A stretch of DNA of 64,000 nt from Paraurantiacibacter namhicola (GCF_001687545.1 NZ_CP016545.1:1163001-1227000), one strand, 5' to 3'. Shown: positions 40,970-50,913, numbered from the stretch's first letter. Translations and numbers: made by a program. The notes: generated by a model from the sequence alone, not told the origin.

Positions 40970-42742
40970 TCAGAAGGGGACGCTCGCCCCCAGATAAGCG
41001 CTCAGCGAGCTGCGCGATTTGCGGCCCATTTCTGCCGATGCACCGCCGCGCAGGTCCACGCCGCCGAGGCTGCCAGACAAGCCGATGGCCACTTCTGCAT
41101 AATCCGTGTCGCCATTGGCATAGCTGGAGGTGAAGGACACCGGCGCACCGCGCGGCGTAACCGTGAACTTCAGCGGATCGTCTTCGAATTCGCGGACGTA
41201 GCTCATGCGCATGAAGAAGCCGGTCCCGCTATCCAGCGGTGCGGATGCGACAAAGCCGGCGCGGCCGGTCACGCTTTCGTATTCCAGCTCGCCAAGCGTA
41301 AGCGAGGTCGAGAAATCGCCGCCTTCGGTGAAGCCGTCCACCTGGACGCGCTCGTAGGAAAGGCTGACTTCCGGGCCCAGCCGCACGGGCGAGGACAACA
41401 GGTCGAAGCCGACCGATGCCTGCGCACCGAACAGGTCGCTATCCACGTCGGACACCTGGCGGCGCACGGCCGGGCCAAGTGCGATGTCGCGCTTCAGATG
41501 CGTATCGCCCTGGCCGTAAGTCACGTCGGCCATCACGCGCACTGGCCCGAAGCCCGCGCGGGCGAAGCCGCTGATGGTCCATGTGTCGCTGTCCATCTGC
41601 CCGATATCGCCGCGCCCGGTCAGCGTGCCCTCGCCGCTGCGATAGCCCGCCGCGAGGCCGAAGCCGACGGTGTCGGACATGGCGTAATTCACGCCCAGCG
41701 TGCCGCTGACGGCGTCCTGCTCGAAGTTGGAGGGGAAGCTGTCGCTCGTCCGGTCATAGGCCGCATTGCCGAACAGCGAGAGGCCGCTGGAGGATGCCGC
41801 GCCGTTGCGCTGTGCGCCTTCGATCTGGGTGCGCTGCACGCGGATGGCGCGCTGCCCGTCCATCGCGATGGTGCCGGGCAGGGTGAAGCCGGTGAACAGG
41901 CTGGCAATGGCCTGCCCCTGGATCTGCTGCGTGATGCCAGCGGGGTGCACGTCATCTGCCTGCAGGTAAGTGCGGTTGGCGTCCGGCGTGACGTAGTCCT
42001 CTGGGCCGCAGGTCAGGGAAGAGCCGATGCAGGCCGTCCCCGTGGTGTTCACGATCCCGAAAACGCCGGGGTCGGCCACAATCTCGTCGAACAGCATCGC
42101 GGTGTCGAAGAACAGGACGTTGGACCCGTTGGCCGCCAGCGCAGCCTTGTATGTCGTGTTGAACAGGTCCAGGCCCGGGCTGTTCGACTGGATGGACATG
42201 GTGACGATTAGCGGCGCGCCGAGCCCTTCGAGGCGCTGCACCTGCCCGGCAAGCGCGGTGGCGGAGCCGGTCAGCAGTGTCGGATCGATGCCGCCGCCGG
42301 CCAGGAAGTTGAAGTAATCGTTCCCGCCGCCCTGGATATAGACGATGTCGCCCGGCCGGAACGTGCCGCCTGATGCCACGAAATTATCGATCTGCGAGGC
42401 GACCGGGATCGCCAGCGTGGACAGCGGGTTCGGCTGCACGATGCGCGCGCCGCCGACGGCGTAATTCGTACCGCCGCCGAGGTAAGCCGTCTTCAGGTCG
42501 TATCCCAGCAGGGCTGCAAACACTTCCGGCGCGACCGGATCGGGGTTGGTGGTGAAGCTGCCTTCACCGGGCGGCAGGGGGAGGAACTGCTGGAAATACC
42601 CGCCATCGGAAAGGCTGTCGCCAAATACGATGATGCGTTCGGCAACCGGCTCCAGCGAAGTCTGCGCGGCTGCGGGTACGGCAGCAAAGGCGGCCAGCGC
42701 CGTCCCGGCAGACAGGACGGCTTGCAAAATCTTACTCTTCAA
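40970..42742 (-). CDS. GDSL-lipase autotransporter (TTG start)
   Basis: The best start is a TTG at 42742 preceded by GGGAGAG five bases upstream, giving a signal peptide KSKILQAVLSAGTALAAFAA-VPAAAQ and 590 residues. Longer reading lacks a signal at the front. The passenger is a GDSL/SGNH lipase-esterase: block I IIVFGDSLSDGG (Ser nucleophile), GGGNDYF (block III Asn) and DDVHPAG (Asp/His) near residue 290. A type V autotransporter beta-barrel fills the last roughly 280 residues, ending in Phe (SVPF). It would display an esterase at the cell surface. Confidence 0.93.
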   Translation of the reverse strand: MKSKILQAVLSAGTALAAFAAVPAAAQTSLEPVAERIIVFGDSLSDGGYFQQFLPLPPGEGSFTTNPDPVAPEVFAALLGYDLKTAYLGGGTNYAVGGARIVQPNPLSTLAIPVASQIDNFVASGGTFRPGDIVYIQGGGNDYFNFLAGGGIDPTLLTGSATALAGQVQRLEGLGAPLIVTMSIQSNSPGLDLFNTTYKAALAANGSNVLFFDTAMLFDEIVADPGVFGIVNTTGTACIGSSLTCGPEDYVTPDANRTYLQADDVHPAGITQQIQGQAIASLFTGFTLPGTIAMDGQRAIRVQRTQIEGAQRNGAASSSGLSLFGNAAYDRTSDSFPSNFEQDAVSGTLGVNYAMSDTVGFGLAAGYRSGEGTLTGRGDIGQMDSDTWTISGFARAGFGPVRVMADVTYGQGDTHLKRDIALGPAVRRQVSDVDSDLFGAQASVGFDLLSSPVRLGPEVSLSYERVQVDGFTEGGDFSTSLTLGELEYESVTGRAGFVASAPLDSGTGFFMRMSYVREFEDDPLKFTVTPRGAPVSFTSSYANGDTDYAEVAIGLSGSLGGVDLRGGASAEMGRKSRSSLSAYLGASVPF

Positions 42743-43063
42743 AATTTCTCTCCCAATCGACCCTAGGATCGTCCCGGCAGCGATTCTGCGCGCTTTTGGC
42801 CGGGCGATCTGCCGGAAATAATGGCATTTCCCGCGCACCGCCCACAAGCGGAATTGTCGCGTTTGAACGCTTTTGGTCGATGATCCCGTTGCCGGTGGGC
42901 GGCCGGGAACAGGCGCTTTCCCTCGTGCCATGGGACTTTCGTCATCTACGCCGAGTGCCATATTTATCACACGAGTGGTGCCAAAAAACAATTATTCTTT
43001 CAAAGGGTTGGCAAGGCGCTGTTGCACCGCGACAGGGGCCGCCTCCAATCAAGGGAAATCTCA
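42743..43063. other. 321-base divergent intergenic region
   Basis: No gene is evident here. It separates the leftward autotransporter from the rightward barrel protein and must hold both promoters. It includes the autotransporter ribosome site (GGGAGAG, 42748-42754), an AT-rich patch at about 42957-43006 and AAGGGA just before the barrel protein's ATG. I could not place a confident promoter. Confidence 0.6.
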
Positions 43064-43660
43064 ATGAAAACCAATGTTTCTTTCGCGCTGGCCGCGCTTT
43101 GCGGCCTGCTGTCCACCCCTGCCATGGCGCAGGACGGTGAATTCTCCATCGGCGTCCTGGCCGGCGCGGATAACGTCAAGGTCAAGGACGGCGGCTCCGA
43201 GACGGACGTGATGTACGGCGTCACTGCCGGTTACGACTTCAACCTCGAAGGCGGCCTCGTTGTCGGCCTGCAGGTCGAAGCTTCGGATTCCGAAGTGAAG
43301 GAAGTCGAGCGCGATGTGTTCTTCGCGGGCGACACCGTCACCACCGAAGCCACCCGCGACCTCTATGTCGGCGCGCGCGTCGGCTACCGCACGGGCCCAG
43401 CCCTGATCTATGCCAAGGCTGGCTATTCCAACGCAGGCCTGCGCACCAACTTCCAGCTCGGCACGGTGAACGAGACCGACAACGACACGCTCGACGGCGT
43501 CCGTCTGGGCGCCGGCGTGGAATATCCGGTTGGTGACATGTTCGCCGTTCGCGCCGAATATCGTTACACGGATTACAAGGCCGTGACCCTGCCGAATTCG
43601 ACGGCCACGATCGACTTTTCGCGCCATCAGGGCGTGATCGCCGCGGTCGTGAAGTTCTAA
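43064..43660 (+). CDS. outer-membrane beta-barrel protein (opacity/OmpW-like)
   Basis: The 198-residue protein has a signal peptide MKTNVSFALAALCGLLSTPAMAQ and then alternating strands: DGEFSIGVLAGADNVKV, TAGYDFNLEGGLVVGLQVEA, LYVGARVGYRTGPALIYAKAGYSN, VRLGAGVEYPVG, FAVRAEYRYTDYK and HQGVIAAVVKF with a terminal Phe. This is an eight-stranded outer-membrane barrel of the Opa/OmpA-like porin family. The ATG has AAGGGA upstream. It ends with a strong rho-independent terminator, so it is likely a monocistronic, well-expressed gene. Confidence 0.92.
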   Translation: MKTNVSFALAALCGLLSTPAMAQDGEFSIGVLAGADNVKVKDGGSETDVMYGVTAGYDFNLEGGLVVGLQVEASDSEVKEVERDVFFAGDTVTTEATRDLYVGARVGYRTGPALIYAKAGYSNAGLRTNFQLGTVNETDNDTLDGVRLGAGVEYPVGDMFAVRAEYRYTDYKAVTLPNSTATIDFSRHQGVIAAVVKF

Positions 43661-43700
43661 GCCTTCGCGCTTCGCAGCTTGCTGCAAAGACAAGGAAGAG

Positions 43701-43730
43701 GCCCGCAATCTCGCGATTGCGGGCCTTTTC
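43701..43730 (+). terminator. strong rho-independent terminator
   Basis: An 11-bp perfect stem, GGCCCGCAATC (43701-43711) with GATTGCGGGCC (43716-43726), closes a four-base loop and is followed by TTTT. It lies 40 bases after the stop of the barrel gene and before the convergent PfpI gene. It is the best terminator in the window. Confidence 0.93.
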
Positions 43731-43750
43731 TGTATTCGGATTCGGGCCGA

Positions 43751-44296
43751 TTAGGCGAGTTCGGGAATCTCCACCTTCTCCACCGCTTCGATCAGCGCTT
43801 CACTGAATGCGGGAATGTCATCGGGGTTGCGGCTGGTGATCAGATTGCCATCCTGGGCCACTTCCTGGTCCACGACATTGCCGCCGGCATTGGCGAGGTC
43901 CTTGCGCAGGCTGGGCCAGCTGGTGACGGTCCGGCCCTTCACGATGTCGGCTTCCACCAGCATCCACGGCGCGTGACAGATGGCCGCGATCGGCTTGCCC
44001 TGGTCGTTGAAGTCGCGGACCAGCTGCACGGCCTTGTCCTGCATGCGCAGGATGTCCGGGTTGATCTGGCCGCCGGGCAGCAGCAGCGCGTCGAATTCCT
44101 GCGCCTCGGCTTCGTCCAGCGTCAGGTCGACGTTTACGTCGCTGCCCCAGTCATTCTCATCCCAGCCGGTGATGCTGCCATCTTCCATGCTGACGACGAC
44201 GGTTTCGAAACCGGCGCTTTCGAGGTTGGCCTTGGGCTTTTCCAGTTCGGACTGTTCGAAGCCGTCGGTGGCGAGGATCATGATGCGTTTTGGCAC
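43751..44296 (-). CDS. DJ-1/PfpI family protein (GTG start)
   Basis: The 181-residue protein starts at a GTG preceded by AGGAG seven bases upstream; the coding sequence reads (V/M)PKRIMILATDGFEQSELEKP. The family landmarks are EFDALLLPGGQINPD, the nucleophile elbow AAICHAPWMLVEAD with its conserved Cys, and TSWPSLRKDLANAGGNVVDQE. It resembles PfpI/YhbO-type proteins linked to stress, deglycation or peptidase activity; the actual activity here is not determinable. It is divergent from parC across 96 bases. The stop lies just beyond the barrel gene's terminator. Confidence 0.92.
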   Translation of the reverse strand: MPKRIMILATDGFEQSELEKPKANLESAGFETVVVSMEDGSITGWDENDWGSDVNVDLTLDEAEAQEFDALLLPGGQINPDILRMQDKAVQLVRDFNDQGKPIAAICHAPWMLVEADIVKGRTVTSWPSLRKDLANAGGNVVDQEVAQDGNLITSRNPDDIPAFSEALIEAVEKVEIPELA

Positions 44297-44392
44297 GGGG
44301 TATCTCCTGTTGGTTCTTGCTGCATCAACGGCTGTTGAAAGCGGTGCGTTCCCCGCTGTTCCACGGGGCGTGCGCGGTGTAGGGCGAGCCGC

Positions 44393-46696
44393 ATGGCCGA
44401 TTTGATCGACAACGAAAAAGACCCCTTCGACGCTATCGTGGACGCGCCTTTCGACAGCGCCCTGTCGGAACGGTATCTTGTCTACGCGCTCTCCACGATC
44501 ACCGCGCGCAGCCTGCCGGACCTGCGTGACGGGCTGAAGCCCGTGCACCGCCGCCTGCTGTGGGCGATGCGGAGCATGAAGCTTTCGCCGGACAGCGCCT
44601 TCAAGAAATCGGCCCGCGTGGTGGGGGACGTGATCGGCAAGTACCACCCGCATGGCGATGTGGCGGTCTATGACGCCATGGTGCGCCTCGCCCAGCCGTT
44701 CACGCTGCGGTACCCGCTGGTGGAAGGGCAGGGCAATTTCGGCAATATCGACGGCGATAATGCGGCCGCCTACCGCTACACCGAATGCCGCCTGACGAAG
44801 ACCGCCATGGCTCTGATGGAAGGGCTGGACGAAGGCACGGTCGACTTCATCCCGACTTACAATGGCGAGGAGCATGAGCCGGAGATCTTCCCCGGCATCT
44901 TCCCCAACCTGCTGGCCAATGGTGCCAGCGGCATCGCGGTGGGCATGGCCACCAGCATCCCCAGTCACAACGTGGCCGAAGTGGTGGATGCGGCGTTGGA
45001 ACTAATCGACAATCCGCATGCCGAACATGCCCGCCTGATGGAGCTGTTCCAGGGGCCGGACTTTGCCACCGGCGGCCGGATCGTGGACAGCGCAGCGGCA
45101 ATCTCGCAGGCTTATGAGACGGGCCGGGGCAGCTTCCGCGTGCGTGGGCGCTTCTATGCAGCCGACGCGGCGGATGCGGCGGACCGCGAGGCCGGGATCG
45201 AACGGATCAAGGGCGGCGGATACCAGCTGGTGGTGTCCGAAATCCCTTACCAGGTGCCCAAGGGCAAGCTGATCGAGCAGATCGCGGCGGCCATCAACGA
45301 CAAGAAGCTGCCGATCCTGGAGGACGTGCGCGACGAGAGTGACGAGGACATCCGCCTCGTCCTGATCCCCAAGAGCCGCAATGTCGATCCGGAGCTGCTG
45401 AAGGAATCGCTCTACAAGCTGACCGACCTGGAGACGCGCTTCTCCCTCAACCTCAACGTGCTGGATGCCACCCGCACGCCGATGGTCATGGGGCTGAAGG
45501 AAGTCCTGCAGAACTGGATCACCGCGCAGATCGAGATCCTGCAGCGGCGCACCCAGCACCGGCTGGACAAGATCGCGCAGCGGCTGGAGCTGGTCGAAGG
45601 CTACATCATCGCCTTCCTCAACCTGGACCGCGTGATCGAGATCATCCGGACCGAGGACGAACCCAAGCCGGTGATGATGGCCGAATTCAGCCTGACCGAC
45701 CGGCAGGCCGAAGCGATCCTCAACATGCGGCTGCGCAGTTTGCGCAAGCTGGAGGAAATGCAGCTGCGCGGCGAGAAGGACGACCTGCTGAAGGAGCAGG
45801 ACGACCTTGAAAAGCTGCTCGCCAGCCCGGCCCGCCAGCGCACGCGCCTGAAGAAGGACCTGAAGGCGCTGCACAAGGATTACGGCGCGGATACGCCGCT
45901 GGGCCGCCGCCGCACGACCATTGCCGAAGCTGCCCCCACGGTGGAATTCAGCATGGACGCGATGATCGAGAAGGAACCGGTCACCGTCATCATGAGCCAG
46001 AAGGGCTGGGTCCGCGCGGCGAAGGGCCACGTGGAGCTGGGCGAGGATGGCTGCGGCGACTTCAAGTACAAGGACGGCGACGGGCCGGCCTTCGCGCTGC
46101 ATGCGCAGACGACCGACAAGATCCTGCTCGCCGCCGATGACGGGCGTTTCTACACGCTGGGCGCGGACAAACTGCCCGGCGCGCGCGGCTTCGGCGAGCC
46201 GGTGCGCAACACGCTGGATATTCCCGCCGAGGCGCAGATCGCGGCGATGATCCTGCACGCACCCGGGCGGCAGGTGCTGCTCGCCAATTCGCTGGGCAAG
46301 GGTTTTGCCGCCGTGACGGACGAGCTGCTGGCCGAAACCCGTAAGGGCCGCCAGGTGGTGAACCTGAAGAACGGCGCGCGCCTTGCCGTGGTGCAGCCGA
46401 TCGACGAGGCGGACGACCATGTCGCCGTGGTGGGCGAAAACCGCAAGCTGGTGGTTTTCAACCTCGAAGAACTTCCCGTCATGGGCCGCGGGCAGGGCGT
46501 GCAGCTGCAACGCTACCGCGATGGCGGCCTGTCCGATGCAAAGACGTTCCGGCTGGAGGATGGCCTCAGCTGGCAGATGGGCGGCAAGGGCGACCGGACG
46601 CGCACGGAAACCGACATCTGGCAGTGGAAGGTCGCGCGCGGCGCCGCGGGGCGCCTGCCGCCGCAGGGTTTCCCGAAGGACAACACCTTCCGCTAG
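44393..46696 (+). CDS. parC: DNA topoisomerase IV subunit A
   Basis: ParC with ParE decatenates replicated chromosomes. The 767-residue protein has the winged-helix start [14 protein letters not shown], the quinolone-determining region [16 protein letters not shown], the catalytic Tyr129 in AYRYTECRL, the long coiled coil ([24 protein letters not shown]) and a C-terminal GyrA-like beta-propeller that is reduced, as expected for ParC rather than GyrA. At the E. coli Ser80 and Glu84 positions it has Val90 and Asp94. No GyrA box (QRRGGKG) is seen. parE is not in the window. Confidence 0.96.
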   Translation: MADLIDNEKDPFDAIVDAPFDSALSERYLVYALSTITARSLPDLRDGLKPVHRRLLWAMRSMKLSPDSAFKKSARVVGDVIGKYHPHGDVAVYDAMVRLAQPFTLRYPLVEGQGNFGNIDGDNAAAYRYTECRLTKTAMALMEGLDEGTVDFIPTYNGEEHEPEIFPGIFPNLLANGASGIAVGMATSIPSHNVAEVVDAALELIDNPHAEHARLMELFQGPDFATGGRIVDSAAAISQAYETGRGSFRVRGRFYAADAADAADREAGIERIKGGGYQLVVSEIPYQVPKGKLIEQIAAAINDKKLPILEDVRDESDEDIRLVLIPKSRNVDPELLKESLYKLTDLETRFSLNLNVLDATRTPMVMGLKEVLQNWITAQIEILQRRTQHRLDKIAQRLELVEGYIIAFLNLDRVIEIIRTEDEPKPVMMAEFSLTDRQAEAILNMRLRSLRKLEEMQLRGEKDDLLKEQDDLEKLLASPARQRTRLKKDLKALHKDYGADTPLGRRRTTIAEAAPTVEFSMDAMIEKEPVTVIMSQKGWVRAAKGHVELGEDGCGDFKYKDGDGPAFALHAQTTDKILLAADDGRFYTLGADKLPGARGFGEPVRNTLDIPAEAQIAAMILHAPGRQVLLANSLGKGFAAVTDELLAETRKGRQVVNLKNGARLAVVQPIDEADDHVAVVGENRKLVVFNLEELPVMGRGQGVQLQRYRDGGLSDAKTFRLEDGLSWQMGGKGDRTRTETDIWQWKVARGAAGRLPPQGFPKDNTFR

Positions 46697-46749
46697 GGAA
46701 CTCTGCTTAGGCGCACGGTGCCAAGGCCTTGACCTTGCGGGCCTAAGCC

Positions 46750-48558
46750 GTGGCCATGACCGGCCCCAAACCCATCCCGCTTTCCGCCCAGACGCACCGG
46801 CTTGCCGGCCGAGTGCGGGTGTCTGTCACCTTTGCCCTGGCGGTTCTGGTGGCAGGCTTTGCCGGCTTCGGCCTCGCTGCGCTGGGGGCCGTGGCGATGG
46901 CCGTCATCCATTTCTTCGCGCGCGACGTGCGCCTTGCCCGTCATGGCCGGGGCATGGTGGCGGAACTGGCTGTCCGTAATGGCCGGCTCACCGAAACGCT
47001 GCATGACCTGGAGGAAAAGGTGCGCCTGCTGCAGTTGGCGGAAGCAGCCATGCATATGGGCCACTGGCGGCTGGACCTGACGGACGACAGCATGTTCTGG
47101 TCGGACGAGACTTACCGCATCCATGGCCTGCCCATCGGGCAGATCCCCTCGCTGGCCGATGCGATCGATTTCTATCACCCCGACGACCGCGCCATCGTGA
47201 CGAGCGCGGTGGACGAGTCACGCATTACCGGCGAATCTTATCGCTTCCGCGCGCGCCTGATCCGGGCCGATGGCGCGATGCGCCACACCGAGGCGATAGC
47301 GATGGTTGAGATGGGCGAGGATGGCTCTCCCGCGGCCATGTTCGGCATCTTTGCCGACCGCACCGACGAGGTGGAGCTGCGCAACGAGCTGGTCGATGCG
47401 CGTGACGAGGCCCGCCGCGCCGCCAGCGCCAAGAGCGAATTCCTTGCCCGGATGAGCCACGAAATCCGCACGCCCATGAACGGCGTCGTGGGCTTTGCGG
47501 ACTTGCTGCTGCGCGGAGAATTGCCCGAACAGCAGCGCCACCATGCCGAACTGATTGCGGAAAGCGGCAAGTCGCTGATGATGCTGCTGAACGATATCCT
47601 CGACCTGTCGAAGATCGAGGCGGGCGAGATGTCGCTGCATGTCGACAATGTGGACCTGCCGCACCTCGCGCGCTCCGCCATCCGGCTGGTGGAACCGGCT
47701 GCGCGGGAGAAAGGCCTGCACCTGGACCTGACCGTGGCGGACAGCGTGCCGCGCTACATCCGCGCCGATGCGTTGCGCCTGCGCCAGGTGGTCAACAACT
47801 TGCTGAACAATGCGGTTAAGTTCACCGACAGCGGCTTTGTTGCGCTAAGCCTGGATTGCGACGGCGACCTGCTGGAAATCGCCGTAAAGGACACAGGCAT
47901 CGGCATTGCCGAGGAGGAGCAGAAGCTGGTCTTCGACGCATTCGGGCAGGCGGATGGCCCGGTTGCGAGCGAGCGCGGCGGGACTGGCCTGGGCCTTGCC
48001 ATCTGCCACCAGCTTGCGGGCCTGATGAAGGGTTCGCTCACGCTGGCCAGCCAGCCGGGCATGGGCAGCCGCTTCAGCCTGCGCTTCCCACTGGTGAAGG
48101 CGAAGGTGGAGCCGGAAAGCCAGCGCACCGGCCCCAAATCCGCCAGCACCGGCAACTGGCAGGGCCGCGTGCTGCTGGCAGAGGATTACGACATCAACCA
48201 GATGCTGGTCGCTGCAATGGCGGAGGAAATCGGGCTGGAACTCGACATGGCCGAGAACGGGCGCGAGGCGGTGGACATGGCGCAGGCGGCAGAGGCCGCC
48301 GGCACGCCCTATGCGCTGCTGCTGATGGATTTGCAGATGCCCCAGATGGACGGGATAGAAGCGGCGGAGGCGCTGCGCACAGGCGGCATCGGCCCGGACC
48401 GGCTGCCGATTGTGGCGCTGACCGCTAACGCCTTCCCCGAAGATATCGAGAAATGCCTGGCCGCAGGCATGCAGGGCCACCTTGCCAAGCCCATGACGCT
48501 GGAAAGCTTCAACCGCGAAATTGCCCGCTGGCTGGAACGCGAAAGCGCCGCCGCCTGA
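46750..48558 (+). CDS. hybrid sensor histidine kinase with receiver domain
   Basis: The 602-residue protein has one or two N-terminal membrane segments (VSVTFALAVLVAGFAGFGLA, then a hydrophobic stretch to about 58), a PAS domain (about 95-205, with WRLDLTDDSMFWSDETYRIHGL), a HisKA box with the phospho-His in FLARMSHEIRTPMNGVVGF, HATPase motifs NNLLNNAVKFTD, DTGIGIAEEE, GGTGLGLAICHQL, and a C-terminal receiver with Asp in LLMDLQMPQMDGIEA and Lys in HLAKPM. No HPt domain is present, so phosphate must pass to a separate HPt protein. Its stop abuts the stop of the convergent cca gene. Confidence 0.94.
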   Translation: MAMTGPKPIPLSAQTHRLAGRVRVSVTFALAVLVAGFAGFGLAALGAVAMAVIHFFARDVRLARHGRGMVAELAVRNGRLTETLHDLEEKVRLLQLAEAAMHMGHWRLDLTDDSMFWSDETYRIHGLPIGQIPSLADAIDFYHPDDRAIVTSAVDESRITGESYRFRARLIRADGAMRHTEAIAMVEMGEDGSPAAMFGIFADRTDEVELRNELVDARDEARRAASAKSEFLARMSHEIRTPMNGVVGFADLLLRGELPEQQRHHAELIAESGKSLMMLLNDILDLSKIEAGEMSLHVDNVDLPHLARSAIRLVEPAAREKGLHLDLTVADSVPRYIRADALRLRQVVNNLLNNAVKFTDSGFVALSLDCDGDLLEIAVKDTGIGIAEEEQKLVFDAFGQADGPVASERGGTGLGLAICHQLAGLMKGSLTLASQPGMGSRFSLRFPLVKAKVEPESQRTGPKSASTGNWQGRVLLAEDYDINQMLVAAMAEEIGLELDMAENGREAVDMAQAAEAAGTPYALLLMDLQMPQMDGIEAAEALRTGGIGPDRLPIVALTANAFPEDIEKCLAAGMQGHLAKPMTLESFNREIARWLERESAAA

Positions 48559-49746
48559 TCAGCTGCCGGGCTGGCCCGGCTCTGCCGCAAGCTGTTCGTC
48601 CAGCAGGGCGATGACGCGCGCCCGGTCCGGGAAGCCCTCAGCCACCCAGCGCCGCTCCACCGCCTGCAATATGCGCGATACGTCTGGCCCCGCCGCAATG
48701 CCGCGGGCCACGATTTCCCCGCCGCCGATGGGCAGGCGAGGCTTTTCCCAGCCCTGCAGGCTTGCCGGGCTTTCGCCAGCCTTCAGGAGTACGTCCGTCG
48801 CCGGCTCGATTCCTACGGCATGGGCAAGCGCGCGCGGCTTTTCCCCGCCATAGGGCTTTGCGGACAGCGCCAGCCGCTTCTTCACCGCATTGGATAGGCG
48901 CAGCTTGGCCGCGACCTGCTTCGCTACCCCCGCGTCCTGCGGCAGCAGGGCGGAAAGTCGCCGCACCGGATCGGGCGCGATGGTGAATTGCTGTTCCGCC
49001 GCGATGGTGGTGCGCAGCCGGGCTAGTTCGTCTGCGCCAGCCTCCGGCAGGATGACCCGTAGCACGCCGCGTTCCCGCATACGCGCCGTTGTTTCGGCGG
49101 GATCGGGCAGGCGCAGCAGGGCCATCAGCTCGCTCGCCACGCGCTCACGGCTCAGCCCCTTCATTGTCGCGGCGAGGTCCGCGCAAGCCTCCTCCGCCTC
49201 TTCATCCAATGCGCTGCCGAAGCGGGCCTGGAAGCGGTAATATCGCAGGATGCGCAGGTGATCCTCCGCGATGCGCTGGCGGGCATCGCCGATGAAGCGC
49301 ACGCGGCCCGCCGACAGGTCGTCTCGGCCACCGAAATAGTCCGCGATCTCCAGCGTCTCGGGATGGGCGAACAGGGCATTGATCGTGAAATCGCGGCGCG
49401 CGGCATCCTCGCGCCATTCGGTCGCAAAGGCGATGGTGGCGCGGCGGCCATCCGTCGCGACATCGCGCCGCAGGGTCGTCACCTCGACCGGGCCGAGTGG
49501 CATGATGGCGGTGACCGTTCCGTGCTCGATCCCGGTGGGAATGGACTTGATGCCCGCCGCATCCAGCTGCGCGACCACCTCTTGCGGGTGTAGCTTCGTG
49601 GCAGCGTCGACATCGGCCACCGGCACGCCCAGCAGCCCGTCACGCACTGCGCCGCCGACCCAGCGCATGTTGTCCGCGCCCAGCGCAGCGACAAGCGCCG
49701 GGAGATCATCCCGCTTCGTCCACTCTGCTTTTGCCAGGTCCTGCAT
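48559..49746 (-). CDS. cca: CCA-adding enzyme / poly(A) polymerase family protein
   Basis: The 395-residue protein has the nucleotidyltransferase head with the conserved GG and DxD motifs in RWVGGAVRDGLLGVPVADVDAATK, EVTTLRRDVATDGR, RRDFTINALFAHPET, FIGDARQRIAEDHLRILRYYRFQARFG. It is a class II tRNA nucleotidyltransferase that completes the 3' CCA end, though poly(A) polymerase activity in this clade cannot be excluded. It is the last gene of a DUF1285-Nudix-cca block, 10 bases after the Nudix gene. Its stop directly abuts that of the hybrid kinase. Confidence 0.94.
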   Translation of the reverse strand: MQDLAKAEWTKRDDLPALVAALGADNMRWVGGAVRDGLLGVPVADVDAATKLHPQEVVAQLDAAGIKSIPTGIEHGTVTAIMPLGPVEVTTLRRDVATDGRRATIAFATEWREDAARRDFTINALFAHPETLEIADYFGGRDDLSAGRVRFIGDARQRIAEDHLRILRYYRFQARFGSALDEEAEEACADLAATMKGLSRERVASELMALLRLPDPAETTARMRERGVLRVILPEAGADELARLRTTIAAEQQFTIAPDPVRRLSALLPQDAGVAKQVAAKLRLSNAVKKRLALSAKPYGGEKPRALAHAVGIEPATDVLLKAGESPASLQGWEKPRLPIGGGEIVARGIAAGPDVSRILQAVERRWVAEGFPDRARVIALLDEQLAAEPGQPGS

Positions 49747-49756
49747 GCTCGGGTCG

Positions 49757-50365
49757 TTAGCCGACGAGTTCGCGCCATGCTAGCCGGTGCGTGAGGTGGC
49801 CGAGGATACCAGCGGTGATGCCCCAGATGCGGTGGCCTTCCCACATGATCTCCAGATATTCGCGCTCATGGCCGCGGAACAGGCCGGTCTTGGCGGTCTG
49901 GTTGGCGGGGTCCAGCACGTGGCGCAGCGGGGCCTCGAACCAGCCTTCGACTTCGCCGGGCTCGGGCCGCAGGTCGAGATTGGCCGGGACGACACCGATC
50001 ACAGGCGTCAGGTCGAAGCCCGATCCGGTGATGAAGTTTTGCGCCGTGCCGACAAGCCGGACCGAGGGCCGGGGGATGGCAAGCTCCTCCTCCGCCTCGC
50101 GCAGGGCGGCGCCCACGGCATCCTCGCCGGGCTCCACCTTGCCGCCGGGAAAGGCGATCTGGCCGGGGTGGGCGGCCATGGTCTCGGGCCGCTGTGTCAG
50201 CAGGACGCCGGGGCCGCCATCGGCAGCCGGGCGGTCCGTCAGCGCCACCAGCACGGCGGCGGGGCGCTGCTGTTCGGCAAAGGCGCTGTCATCGCGCAGG
50301 CCCACGAAGCCCACATCGGCATTCTGCGCAAACAGGCGCGAGGCACGTTCGAAGAATGCGCTCAT
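49757..50365 (-). CDS. Nudix hydrolase, CoA pyrophosphatase-like
   Basis: The 202-residue protein has the Nudix box in GKVEPGEDAVGAALREAEEELAI (G-x5-E-x7-REAxEEL), preceded by GQIAFPGG, as in YeaB/NUDT7-type coenzyme A pyrophosphatases. GVVPANLDLRPEPGEVEGWFEAPL completes the fold. It probably hydrolyses a nucleoside diphosphate derivative such as CoA or ADP-ribose. The start (MSAFFERASRLF) overlaps the stop of the DUF1285 gene by four bases (ATGA), so translation is coupled. It is followed by cca. Confidence 0.93.
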   Translation of the reverse strand: MSAFFERASRLFAQNADVGFVGLRDDSAFAEQQRPAAVLVALTDRPAADGGPGVLLTQRPETMAAHPGQIAFPGGKVEPGEDAVGAALREAEEELAIPRPSVRLVGTAQNFITGSGFDLTPVIGVVPANLDLRPEPGEVEGWFEAPLRHVLDPANQTAKTGLFRGHEREYLEIMWEGHRIWGITAGILGHLTHRLAWRELVG

Positions 50366-50913
50366 TGCGGCAGGAGGGAGAAGGTCGCGCCGTTGCTGGT
50401 GACATTCAGCGCCTCGCCGCCGGTCTCCAGCGCGTGGCTCGCGAGTGCCAGCCATGTCGACCGGTCCAGCCGCGCTTCGCAGCCGTGGCGCACGGCAAGA
50501 TAGATCGCAGGCAGTTCGCGGCTGCCTTCGGCGCGCAGCGGATTGTCCGGCCCGGCCACCACAAGGTCATCGGTGTTCAGGCGAAAGGCGAGCGCGCCAT
50601 CGTCCAGCTTCACATCGACCGCGATGAAGGCGGCATCTTCCACCTCGATCGTCTGGCGGCATTGCGGGGTGATAAGGAAATGTTCGCCGCCTTCGCCGCG
50701 CACCAGCAATGTCGAGAAGGCTCGCACCATGGCTGGGCGGCGGATGGGGCTGCCATCATGGAACCACGTGCCATCGGCTGCGATGCGCATGTGGCTGTCG
50801 ATGGTTTCGGGCGGGTCCCACTGGTCGACGGGCGGCAGCTTGCGAGACTCCACGGCCTGCGCGATCTCGATCAGGGACATTCCGGCAAGGTCGGCGGGGG
50901 GTTCGTATGGCAT
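50362..50913 (-). CDS. DUF1285 family protein
   Basis: The 183-residue protein carries the DUF1285 pattern: IRRPAMVRAFSTLLVRGEGGEHFLITP, then IEVEDAAFIAVDVKLDDGALAFRLNTDDLVVAG, and a C-terminal AIYLAVRHGCEARLDRSTWLALASHALE. The family is widespread in proteobacteria, cytoplasmic, with no settled function. It heads the operon DUF1285-Nudix-cca, a recurring alphaproteobacterial arrangement, which suggests a link to nucleotide or RNA housekeeping. It is co-directional with the GNAT gene upstream. Confidence 0.9.
   Translation of the reverse strand: MPYEPPADLAGMSLIEIAQAVESRKLPPVDQWDPPETIDSHMRIAADGTWFHDGSPIRRPAMVRAFSTLLVRGEGGEHFLITPQCRQTIEVEDAAFIAVDVKLDDGALAFRLNTDDLVVAGPDNPLRAEGSRELPAIYLAVRHGCEARLDRSTWLALASHALETGGEALNVTSNGATFSLLPQ

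Noticed and set aside
43009-43030. Possible sigma54 site (TTGGCAAGGCGCTGTTGCA) before the barrel gene
   Set aside because: The GG and GC elements are 12 bases apart, but sigma54 promoters need 10.
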